Shown: positions 7,816-15,206 of the stretch, in pieces
Position numbering within the stretch: the stretch's first letter is position 1
How the letters are laid out: each line of letters starts with the position of its first letter
NCBI GenBank assembly: GCA_900768995.1
Contig: CAAGEZ010000052.1
Coordinates: forward strand, 1 to 44,063
From: Oscillospiraceae bacterium
GTDB taxonomy: Bacteria > Bacillota > Clostridia > Oscillospirales > Ruminococcaceae
Length of the DNA stretch: 44,063 nucleotides
Direction of reading: 5' to 3'
Program-made: the position numbers and the translations under genes
The notes under the pieces: generated by a model
What the model was told of the DNA's origin: nothing
Database searches by the model: none
What the model saw: only the letters and a program-made list of their open reading frames with translations

Positions 7816-9441
7816 TTATCTAACGTGAACTGTCTGGGGACCGAGAATAACGTCTTTCACCTCTCCGTCCTCGGAAATATACCTCGCTCCCGCCCAGTAA
7901 ATATATTTGCCGCTTTCTTTGGGGGTGAGGGTGAATTTTTCGGTATGATAATATGGGAATGTCTCTGTGCTTTCGCTTGTGTAAAATGGGGAAAGGTCTG
8001 TGCCCGAAAAATCCTCAGCTCTTTCAAGCCTGCAAATTATGCCGCTGCCGCTGTCGGACTTTACGAGAGCCGTATCCGCTGTTCCTATCTCAACCTCAAA
8101 GCTCTCCCCTGCTCTCACATTAAAGGGATCGACGAGCTTTCGGGAGAACAGAATGCTGTCGTTGGAAAGCTGCATCAAAAAAGCTGTGCCGACCTCTCTT
8201 AATGGAAACCGAACACTGCTTGCCGTCAGTTTTCCGTCCTGCCTTATAAATTCAAAATTCACTGCATAATATCCGTCAACACTGCTTCCGCAAGCAACGG
8301 CATCGACCGTATCTTCCTCGGAAGCCGTGACCCTTACTGTGTCATAGTCATCATAGTGTATCTTTATTGGCACGCCACGGTAACTGCTGATATAAACGAG
8401 CCCGTTTTCGTCCTCCGTGAATACGGGATAATCGCCCTCAAAAAGCTCCTCCTCGGTCAGACACAGAAAATCGGCACATTCATCGGTAAAGGGTGCTCTC
8501 AAATATTCCATAAGCTCCTCACGGTTCGCCGCAAGCTCGGGAGACACTCTGTAATAGCTTATTTCGTCCGTTTCATCGCCGCTTAAATGCTCAATATACT
8601 GTCCGTAGGCGCTGCCGAAATCCAGCTCGTATCCGTTTCCGAAAAGGTAAATGTCCCACAGCTCTCTCACCGCCTCGGTAACTTCTTCATCACGGTAAAA
8701 ATCAGCGCTGCCCGTTATATACGCTTCATCGGTCTCAAGGTCAACGAGCCATTCATAATAGTTATTTTCCCCGTAATCAAAGCAGCAATATGCATAACGA
8801 TTTGCGCCGAACCATTCAGACTCCCGTGGCTTATCGTAATTTATAAATGCATTGGTGCTGTGCATAAAATTTTCCGAGACAAATTCATACCCGTCTATGA
8901 TAATATTGCTGTAGGCATCATCGGGAATGAGCGAAACGGGAATAAGGCTGCCGTCCCTTTCAAGCTCGAACAATCGGAGGACATTTCTGCCGTCAATATT
9001 CCGACTGAAAGTTATCAGCACCGTGTTTTCGGCATAAAGGAAACCCTTTTCCGAGCTGTCATACCGTGGCTCTTCGGGCGGTGTGAGGGTAAAGCTTTCG
9101 CTGTCAAAAATTTTACAGCTCTGCTCCGTGCCATCGTCCGCTATAGAAACAAGGGTGAGCGTTCCGTTGTACATATCCCCCTCATTCGTTCCCAAAAAAT
9201 AAAGACTTATGTCTGCATCTGCCCCATTGGGATGCAGGGTGTCGATAAGCTCGCCGTAGTCGTCGGGGGCAGGTGCTATAGGTGATGTTTCAGGTGCCGT
9301 TTCCGAAGAAATGCTGACGGGCAATTTCGTCTCCCGATACATTTGCAGGGTATCGGTAGGCTCCGCATCTATGTCCTGAGGACCGCAGGCGGTGAGGAGA
9401 AGTGCTGACAAGATGACTGCAGTGACAGAAAAATGCTTCAT
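7816..9441 (-). CDS. unrecognised secreted lipoprotein
   Basis: No family was recognised. The 541-residue protein begins with a lipoprotein signal peptide (basic MKH, hydrophobic core, lipobox LTAC at about residues 17-20), then a Thr/Pro/Glu-rich linker and a large acidic region rich in Tyr, Asp and Glu with many short beta-strand-like segments. The C-terminal 80 residues end in a beta-sandwich-like stretch (FTLTPKESGKYIYWAGARY), which is compatible with an Ig-like or jelly-roll fold. The start is the ATG at 9441, 6 bases after GGAGGG; the longer frame to 9486 lacks such a site. It is upstream of polA by 20 bp, an odd neighbour for a surface protein. Probably membrane-anchored on the outside; function unknown. 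Confidence 0.8.
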   Translation of the reverse strand: MKHFSVTAVILSALLLTACGPQDIDAEPTDTLQMYRETKLPVSISSETAPETSPIAPAPDDYGELIDTLHPNGADADISLYFLGTNEGDMYNGTLTLVSIADDGTEQSCKIFDSESFTLTPPEEPRYDSSEKGFLYAENTVLITFSRNIDGRNVLRLFELERDGSLIPVSLIPDDAYSNIIIDGYEFVSENFMHSTNAFINYDKPRESEWFGANRYAYCCFDYGENNYYEWLVDLETDEAYITGSADFYRDEEVTEAVRELWDIYLFGNGYELDFGSAYGQYIEHLSGDETDEISYYRVSPELAANREELMEYLRAPFTDECADFLCLTEEELFEGDYPVFTEDENGLVYISSYRGVPIKIHYDDYDTVRVTASEEDTVDAVACGSSVDGYYAVNFEFIRQDGKLTASSVRFPLREVGTAFLMQLSNDSILFSRKLVDPFNVRAGESFEVEIGTADTALVKSDSGSGIICRLERAEDFSGTDLSPFYTSESTETFPYYHTEKFTLTPKESGKYIYWAGARYISEDGEVKDVILGPQTVHVR

Positions 9442-9538
9442 AAAATATCCCTCCGTATTTTTGTTTCTGTAAATAGAACAAATCACAGGGGCAAAATGTT
9501 ACAGCGAAAAATTTTCAGAACAAATTTTCCCATATCTC

Positions 9539-9567
9539 TTGACATTTAGGAACATTTGTGCTATAAT
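9539..9567 (+). promoter_or_regulatory. perfect sigma-A promoter facing into the 3' end of cheC (antisense)
   Basis: Both hexamers match consensus: TTGACA (9539-9544), 17-bp spacer, TATAAT (9562-9567), on the plus strand. Transcription would start near 9574 and run into the antisense strand of the cheC-like gene. There is no convincing plus-strand coding region downstream, so the product would be an antisense or other non-coding RNA. Confidence 0.7.
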
Positions 9568-9578
9568 ATTGATTATCA

Positions 9579-10190
9579 TCAGCATTCTATACCTATTCTG
9601 CCCATAAAATCCTGAATTGTTTTAAGCTCGGGGAAAAACAGGATATTAAATGCCTTTCCGCAGTCATTTATCGTAATGGCGTTATTCACAAAACAGGCAT
9701 TCGCCGCTCCCCCGTTTATTGCGGCAATTTCTCCCGAGGGGGCTGTGACGCTTTCGGGAACGGATATATCTACCGTCATACCCGTCATTATTGAAAAATT
9801 GTTGGCATATGCGGCGGCGCAGATATTCACCGTTTCCCGCACCACCGACATCACCATTTCGTTAGCGTCCCCCTTGCTTTTTACCGACACATCGGGGAAA
9901 AATGTGCCCGCAAGCCGCTCGATAAAGGCATATGGGAAGATAAAAAGCACCGCTCCCTGCATATCGCAGTTAAGCTTAACGAGAAAAGCCTCCGTGCCGC
10001 TGCTGAGCAGGTCGGCTATCTTTCCCGCCTCCGCCGTCGGGAGCACCTTTACCTGCGGGGTGGATATGTCCGTGGGTGAGGATATCATTTCCGAAAGGGC
10101 TGTGGCTGCGTTGCCTGCGCCCATATTGCATATTTCCTGTAAAACGGACCTGTGCATTTCGCCGAAGTCCGCAAAGCTGCTAAGAGCCAT
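9579..10190 (-). CDS. cheC: CheC/CheX/FliY-type CheY-P phosphatase
   Basis: A 203-residue cytoplasmic protein with the internal repeat of the CheC family. Each half carries the catalytic E-x-x-N pair used to dephosphorylate CheY-P: Glu19/Asn22 in EICNMGAGNAATALS and Glu119/Asn122 in ETVNICAAAY. Both active sites appear intact. The length fits CheC. The start ATG at 10190 has AAGGACGG about 14 bases upstream. No other chemotaxis or flagellar gene is in the window; neighbours are a TM2 protein 31 bp upstream and a GH95 enzyme beyond it, so it may act on another receiver-domain protein. Confident for the family, uncertain for the pathway. Confidence 0.85.
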   Translation of the reverse strand: MALSSFADFGEMHRSVLQEICNMGAGNAATALSEMISSPTDISTPQVKVLPTAEAGKIADLLSSGTEAFLVKLNCDMQGAVLFIFPYAFIERLAGTFFPDVSVKSKGDANEMVMSVVRETVNICAAAYANNFSIMTGMTVDISVPESVTAPSGEIAAINGGAANACFVNNAITINDCGKAFNILFFPELKTIQDFMGRIGIEC

Positions 10191-10221
10191 AGAGTTTGAC
10201 CGTCCTTTTTGAAAAATTGCC

Positions 10222-10698
10222 TTATGGCTCGTAGTATCTGGGTTTGTTTATCAGGATTATCAGGTCGATTATCCAGCCGATAAGTCCCAGTCCCCCTGTG
10301 AAAAGCCAGAGCAGACCTGTGAATATTTTGCCCTCATAGAAGCGGTGAACGCCGAAAATTCCGAAAAGGGCGCAGAGGAATATGGACAGGCTGCGGCTTT
10401 TGAGATTTGTTCTGAAGCCGCCCCTGTTAGGATTTATCTCGTCAATTATCTTCTCGCCGTATGCCTTTGCAGTGGCGGCAATGTCATCAACAGATGTGAA
10501 GCTCTGCTGCTCTGACGCATAGGAGGGAATGCTGCCGCTCTGAGATGAAGCGGCGTCCTGTCTCGGGGGAGTCCTGTCATCTACAACTATGCGGATATTT
10601 TCGGGCTCCGCATATGCCGCCGTGTTCTCACGGTTTGTCTCCTGCGCCTTTTCGGGCTCGGGAGCGGTGTGCCTGTCGGGCTTATAAAATTCAATCAT
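10222..10698 (-). CDS. TM2-domain membrane protein with disordered N-terminus
   Basis: The 158-residue protein has a polar, Pro/Glu/Ser-rich N-terminal region of about 90 residues, a short amphipathic stretch, and a C-terminal TM2 domain at about 100-155: two membrane helices joined by a tight turn, with the family pattern GIFGVHRFYEGK and a Gly-rich second half (GGLGLIGWIIDLIIL). TM2 proteins have no agreed function in bacteria. The ATG at 10698 follows CGGAGAATATT. The gene is 15 bp after the GH95 gene and 31 bp before cheC, so the three are probably one transcript. Confidence 0.85.
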   Translation of the reverse strand: MIEFYKPDRHTAPEPEKAQETNRENTAAYAEPENIRIVVDDRTPPRQDAASSQSGSIPSYASEQQSFTSVDDIAATAKAYGEKIIDEINPNRGGFRTNLKSRSLSIFLCALFGIFGVHRFYEGKIFTGLLWLFTGGLGLIGWIIDLIILINKPRYYEP

Positions 10699-10713
10699 AA
10701 TATTCTCCGAAAA

Positions 10714-13023
10714 TCAATTCGCCGAAATACGGTACTTCTTTCCGCACTCGGTATCAAATTCAAATGCACCGTTGTTTTGGATAAGCTTTATTTCCATATC
10801 TCCGCAGGTGACGATGATATTTCCTGCCGCCCTGACTGAAAGCCTGTTGCCGCAGAGAGATGTTACATCGGCATATGCAAGGCTGCCGTCTGTCCACTCA
10901 AAATCGGTCTCAAAGCCGCCTCTTGCCTTAAAGCCATTGGCATTTCCTCTCTTCCACAGGGGCGGGAGGGCAGGGAGAAATTCTATCTCGGCTATGCCCG
11001 AAATTCCGTCATATCGGCTCTGGAGAAGGGCTTCCGCAATGCCTGCACCGCCGCCGAAGTTGCCGTCTATCTGGAAAGGCGGGTGCATATCGAACATATT
11101 TATGCTTGTGGAATGGGCAAGAAGTGCCTGAACGTTCTCCCCCACCTTTTCGCCGTCAAGAAGCCGTGCCCACATATTGATTATCCACGCTCTTGACCAG
11201 CCTGTGTGACCGCCGCCGTGGGAAAGCCTGCGCTCCAGTGTCGCACGTGCTGCCTTTGCAGTGTCGGGGGTCTTGGCGGGGCTGATGATGTGTGCGGGAT
11301 AGAGGGCATAGAGCTGGGAAATGTGCCTGTGACCGGGTTCAACCTCGTCGTAATCCTCCGCCCACTCCATTATCTGACCGTATTTGCCTATTTCGGGCTT
11401 GGGGAGACGGTCACGCATTGAACGGAGCTTATCCGCAAAATCCGCTTTCTCGCCAAGTATGGCTGATGAATTTATCACCGCTGTGAAGAGGACATAAAGT
11501 ATCTGGCTGTCCATTGAGGGACCCTTGCAGAGGGTTCCCGTTCTGCCGTTTTTAGCGTAATATGTGTTTTCGGGGGACACGGAGGGGTTCGTCACAAGTC
11601 TGCCCTTTTCGTCCTCGGTGAGGAAGTCTGCGAAAAATTCAGCAGATTCGCAGAGGGAGTCGAATTTCTCCGCAAGGAAATCCTTGTTGCCTGTGAAAAG
11701 ATAATGCTCCCAGATGTGGGTGCAGAGCCACGCCATACCCATTGGCCAGAGGGTTCCGGGGAGCCATTTGTCCTGCGGTGCGGTGTCGCCCCAGATGTCG
11801 GTGTTGTGGTGGCAGACCGTTCCGCCGCAGTGATACATTGAACGGGCGGTGACTCTGCCGTTTTCCCTCATTCGCTCGATGTGGTCGAAAAGAGGTGTGT
11901 GGCAGTCGGAAAGATTCTGTATCTCAGCACCCCAGTAGTTCATCTCGGTGTTGATGTTGACGGTGTATTTTCCGCCCCAGGCAGGCCACATATCCTTGTT
12001 CCATATGCCTTGCAGATTAAGGGGAAGCGTTCCCTCACGGGAGCCTGCTATCATAAGATAGCGGGAGAAATTGAAGTAGAGGGAAATAAGCTCGTTGTCC
12101 TGTGTGTTGTTTTCCTTGACGGCGTTAAGGCGCTCGTCGGTGGGGCGTGATATGCTTTCGCCGTTTACGGGGGCAATGCTCAGGGAGCAGCGGTCAAAAA
12201 GTGACGAATAATCATCTGTATGTCGCTTTATAAGGCGGTCTGCGGTCATTCTTGCGGCTCTCTTCGCCTGAGAGATGCAGAGCTTTTCGTAATCGCCGCT
12301 TCGCCACGAGGTCTGTGCCGCTATAATGAGCATAGCTTCATCGGCATTTTTGCAGACAAGGCGGTTTGCGTCCGTGCCGCACTCACCGCCCACAGCTGTC
12401 ACGGTTATGGCGCAGGCATAGGGAATGCCGTCGGAAACGGTGAAGAGGACGGTCTTATCGTCATAGGCTTCGTTCTTGTCGTAATTGTCGTCACGTCCGT
12501 CAATGGCGGCGGTAAAGTAAATACTGCCCTTTTTGTCGGCGGTAAAACGAACAATTATACATTCATCGGGGTGAGAGGCAAAGACCTCACGGGTATATGT
12601 TACCCCCTCCGACCTGAATGTTGTATAAGCCACGGCATTTTTCAGCGAAAGTCCTCTTTCGTAATCGGTGCATTCACCGATGTTCTGCCATATGTGCAGG
12701 TCGCCGAGGGGCTGATAGTGACGCTGATTCTCGTTCGTACCGTAAAATGCATCGGAACAGAGCTGCTCGGCTTCGGTGGTCTTTTCCTCGTTTATAAGGC
12801 GGCGTATCTTTTCAAGATTATCATATGCCTTGGGATTGTTTCGGTTTCTGAAATTACCCGACCATACAGAGTCCTCGTTGAGCTGGAGAAGCTCATTTGC
12901 AGGCTCTCCGAATATCATTGCGCCCATTCGTCCGTTTCCCACGGGGAGAGCGGTGTTCCACTCGGCGGCAGGTGAGGTGTACCAAAGGTCATATGTGGGG
13001 TCTTTTACATTTATTATGCTCAT
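10714..13023 (-). CDS. glycoside hydrolase family 95 (alpha-L-fucosidase type)
   Basis: GH95 enzymes hydrolyse alpha-1,2-L-fucosyl bonds by inversion; a few members act on alpha-L-galactosides. The 769-residue protein has the N-terminal beta-sandwich that opens with LWYTSPAAEWNTALPVGNG and a helical (alpha/alpha)6 catalytic domain. Residues that fit the family's active site are the Asn-x-Asn pair Asn356/Asn358 (VNINTEMNYWGAE), Glu485 (NPSVSPEN) and Asp653 (QIDGNFGG). There is no signal peptide, so it acts in the cytoplasm on imported oligosaccharide. It lies 182 bp downstream of the ABC operon, past a terminator-like hairpin, and has the ribosome binding site CCCGAAAGGAACTG. Fucose versus galactose specificity cannot be read here. 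Confidence 0.92.
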   Translation of the reverse strand: MSIINVKDPTYDLWYTSPAAEWNTALPVGNGRMGAMIFGEPANELLQLNEDSVWSGNFRNRNNPKAYDNLEKIRRLINEEKTTEAEQLCSDAFYGTNENQRHYQPLGDLHIWQNIGECTDYERGLSLKNAVAYTTFRSEGVTYTREVFASHPDECIIVRFTADKKGSIYFTAAIDGRDDNYDKNEAYDDKTVLFTVSDGIPYACAITVTAVGGECGTDANRLVCKNADEAMLIIAAQTSWRSGDYEKLCISQAKRAARMTADRLIKRHTDDYSSLFDRCSLSIAPVNGESISRPTDERLNAVKENNTQDNELISLYFNFSRYLMIAGSREGTLPLNLQGIWNKDMWPAWGGKYTVNINTEMNYWGAEIQNLSDCHTPLFDHIERMRENGRVTARSMYHCGGTVCHHNTDIWGDTAPQDKWLPGTLWPMGMAWLCTHIWEHYLFTGNKDFLAEKFDSLCESAEFFADFLTEDEKGRLVTNPSVSPENTYYAKNGRTGTLCKGPSMDSQILYVLFTAVINSSAILGEKADFADKLRSMRDRLPKPEIGKYGQIMEWAEDYDEVEPGHRHISQLYALYPAHIISPAKTPDTAKAARATLERRLSHGGGHTGWSRAWIINMWARLLDGEKVGENVQALLAHSTSINMFDMHPPFQIDGNFGGGAGIAEALLQSRYDGISGIAEIEFLPALPPLWKRGNANGFKARGGFETDFEWTDGSLAYADVTSLCGNRLSVRAAGNIIVTCGDMEIKLIQNNGAFEFDTECGKKYRISAN

Positions 13024-13061
13024 TTATTTCAGTTCCTTTCGGGGAATTTTTTCGTGGATAG

Positions 13062-13111
13062 AAAAAAACTGCCGGTTTAATCGCATAAATATCTATACGG
13101 TCAAATCGGCA
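13062..13111 (-). terminator. terminator or attenuator between the ABC operon and GH95
   Basis: On the minus strand a stem TGCCGATTT / AAACCGGCA (one mismatch, loop of about 24 bases) is followed by GTTTTTTT. It should end at least part of the transcription coming from the permease genes. A weak TTGACC with poor -10 lies inside the loop; no good separate promoter for GH95 was found, so partial readthrough is likely. Confidence 0.6.
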
Positions 13112-13135
13112 CTTTTTCATTATTCACTTATATTG

Positions 13136-13162
13136 TCCTGCGGCAGCATAACTGCCGCAGGA
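13136..13162. repeat. perfect 11-bp stem-loop without U-tract
   Basis: TCCTGCGGCAG and its exact reverse complement are separated by 5 bases, directly downstream of the last permease gene. There is no T-run on either side, so it is not a classical terminator; it could protect the 3' end of the operon mRNA or be a processing or protein-binding site. Confidence 0.7.
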
Positions 13163-13205
13163 TATCTTGAAGCAAATTGTTACGCCGTTTTCTGATCGGG
13201 ATATA

Positions 13206-14291
13206 TTACATACCTGTAAGACCCGAACGGGCGATACCCTCGGTAAAGTTCTTCTGGAGGAAGATGTACATTACAAGGATAGGTGTGATGGAGAGCAGAC
13301 AGCCCGATTCCATCCATACGATAAGCTCTCTTGCGTTTACCTTTACGGTACCGTTGTTGAAAAGGACACGGGTAAGGGAAGCGTTCAGGTTCTTGAGCTG
13401 AAGAGCGATGGTGCTGTTGTTTGTGAAGAACGATGTGGAGATGTAGTAATCGTTCCAGTACCATACAACTGAGAGCAGGAATACGGTGAGGAAGGTTGAG
13501 CCTGCGTTGGGGATCATAACCTTGATGAATGTGCCGAGAGGTGAGCAGCCGTCCAGATATGCAGCGTCCTCAAGCTCCTTGGGCAGTCCTCTGAAGGACT
13601 GACGGAAGAGGAAGATGAACAGACCTGCACGGAGTCCGTTTGCCATAAGTGCGGGCATATACATTGTCAGAGCGTTGTCGATAAGGTTGATGTAGTTGCC
13701 TGTTATAGCGTGCCAGATGCCCAGGGGGTTGAAGTAACGGAAGAACATATACTGGGGGATAAGAATGATCTGAGCGGGCATAAGGATCATAAGAATGACC
13801 ACGCCGAAGAGAATGTTCTTGCCCTTGAAGTTAAAACGTCCGAAACCATAGCCTGTGATGGCGCAGGTGATTACCTGCACGATCGAGCAGCCGATGTTGA
13901 TAAACAGTGTGTTGCCGAGAGTGTGCCAGAAATCCATTACTCGGATAACGTCCTTGATGTTGGAGAGAGTAAAGGTTCTGGATATCCAGATGATAGTGGG
14001 GTCGTTCATCTCAGCACGGGGACGGAACGCCGCTGTTATCATATAGATAAGGGGGTAGATGATTACGAAGCAGAGACCGAATACCAGAAGTCCACGGCAT
14101 ATGGGCCATACGGTATCGAAAGCTCTTTTTCTCTTGAGGTATTTCTGCTCAGCGGGGGTAAGGGTCGCAAGACGCTTTTTGAAGCGCTCACGCTCTTCCT
14201 TGCGGGATCTCTTTACCTCCTTGGGGGGCTTTTCCGGCTTGACCTTTTTAAGGAAGTCGGAAGCTGTTGCTTTTATTGTATTTTCTGCCAT
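13206..14291 (-). CDS. sugar ABC transporter permease, MalG type (pair 1)
   Basis: Inner-membrane permease of the CUT1 carbohydrate family, 361 residues. After an unusually long, highly charged cytoplasmic N-terminus (about 70 residues dominated by Lys, Arg and Glu) come six predicted membrane segments. The ATPase-docking EAA loop reads EDAAYLDG followed by FIKVMIPNA. The ATG at 14291 is chosen because AAGGAG lies 9 bases upstream; a TTG nine bases further up is less suitable. It is the last gene of the operon, 18 bp after its MalF-type partner. A typical MalG is about 280-300 residues, so the N-terminal extension accounts for the extra length. Confidence 0.92.
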   Translation of the reverse strand: MAENTIKATASDFLKKVKPEKPPKEVKRSRKEERERFKKRLATLTPAEQKYLKRKRAFDTVWPICRGLLVFGLCFVIIYPLIYMITAAFRPRAEMNDPTIIWISRTFTLSNIKDVIRVMDFWHTLGNTLFINIGCSIVQVITCAITGYGFGRFNFKGKNILFGVVILMILMPAQIILIPQYMFFRYFNPLGIWHAITGNYINLIDNALTMYMPALMANGLRAGLFIFLFRQSFRGLPKELEDAAYLDGCSPLGTFIKVMIPNAGSTFLTVFLLSVVWYWNDYYISTSFFTNNSTIALQLKNLNASLTRVLFNNGTVKVNARELIVWMESGCLLSITPILVMYIFLQKNFTEGIARSGLTGM

Positions 14292-14309
14292 TTTTTCCAA
14301 CTCCTTAAA

Positions 14310-15206
14310 TTAGTCATCGTAGTAAACGATCTTGTTCATAATAGCGAAGATGATTCCTACCGCCACAAGAACTATTGCGAAGTAGCTCCAAGCCATTGCC
14401 GCCGAGAAGCCGTATTTCCAGTCGTCCTGAACTGAAAGCACCTGCTCCATTACAACGTTGGTGGGATCTGTGAATGTGTCGATGATGGTGTAAACAAGGT
14501 TTACAAGGATCATAGGGGAAACATAGGGAAGAGTGATCTTCCAGAAAAATTCCCAGGAGGTAGCGCCCTCGATAGCTGCCGCTTCCTTAGCCGATGTGGG
14601 GATTCCCTGGAGGGCTGAAAGGAAGATGATTATCTGGATACCGCACTTCCAAACGAGGTTCAGGATATCCGATGTCATTGTTGAGAGCATTTCGGTGAGC
14701 TTGTCGTTAAATCCGTAGATTCCCACGAACTCGAGAAGCTCATCGACCATATCTGCGGAGAACATTGTGGAGAACTGGTCTGCATCTGCTGTTCCGCTGG
14801 TGTCGAGGTTGTTGGTGATGATAGCGTAAACGGGGCCTGTTGCGATGATAACGGGAAGGAAGAATACCGCTCTTGCAAAGGTACGGCCTCTGAACTTCTG
14901 GTTAATGATGATCGCAACGAAGAGGGAGAAGATGATGATGATAGGTGTCTGCCAGAGTGTATCTCCCAGAACGGTCACAAGGTTCTGACGGAAGTCAGGA
15001 TCGACCATAAACGCTCTCTTGTAGTTGTCAAGACCGAGGGGACTCATTACAAGAGCACCAACGTCGGGCTTTACATCATAGAACGAATAGATGAAAGACT
15101 TGATAACGGGAATGATGAAGAACATCAGCGAACCGATGAACCACAGTGCGATAAATCCGTAGCCGTAAAGTCCTTTTTTCTTTTCGTAGGACATATTCAG
15201 TTTCAT
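14310..15206 (-). CDS. sugar ABC transporter permease, MalF type (pair 1)
   Basis: CUT1-family permease, 298 residues with six predicted membrane segments. The EAA loop is EAAAIEGATSWEFFWKITLP. Between the third and fourth segments there is an acidic extracytoplasmic insertion of about 55 residues (around residues 125-180, containing SGTADADQFSTMF), larger than in simple permeases and possibly the docking surface for the binding protein or for the DUF5696 protein. Its ATG overlaps the stop codon of the DUF5696 gene (ATGA, 15203-15206), so the two are translationally coupled; AGGAGG lies 10 bases upstream. It should pair with the MalG-type permease that follows. Confidence 0.92.
   Translation of the reverse strand: MKLNMSYEKKKGLYGYGFIALWFIGSLMFFIIPVIKSFIYSFYDVKPDVGALVMSPLGLDNYKRAFMVDPDFRQNLVTVLGDTLWQTPIIIIFSLFVAIIINQKFRGRTFARAVFFLPVIIATGPVYAIITNNLDTSGTADADQFSTMFSADMVDELLEFVGIYGFNDKLTEMLSTMTSDILNLVWKCGIQIIIFLSALQGIPTSAKEAAAIEGATSWEFFWKITLPYVSPMILVNLVYTIIDTFTDPTNVVMEQVLSVQDDWKYGFSAAMAWSYFAIVLVAVGIIFAIMNKIVYYDD

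Noticed and set aside
9676..10212. A 178-codon plus-strand frame downstream of the antisense promoter
   Set aside because: Low-information translation opposite cheC, no ribosome binding site; the promoter is more likely to make a non-coding transcript.
12220..12975. A 251-codon plus-strand frame opposite GH95
   Set aside because: Antisense shadow of a clearly recognised enzyme; no start signal or family.
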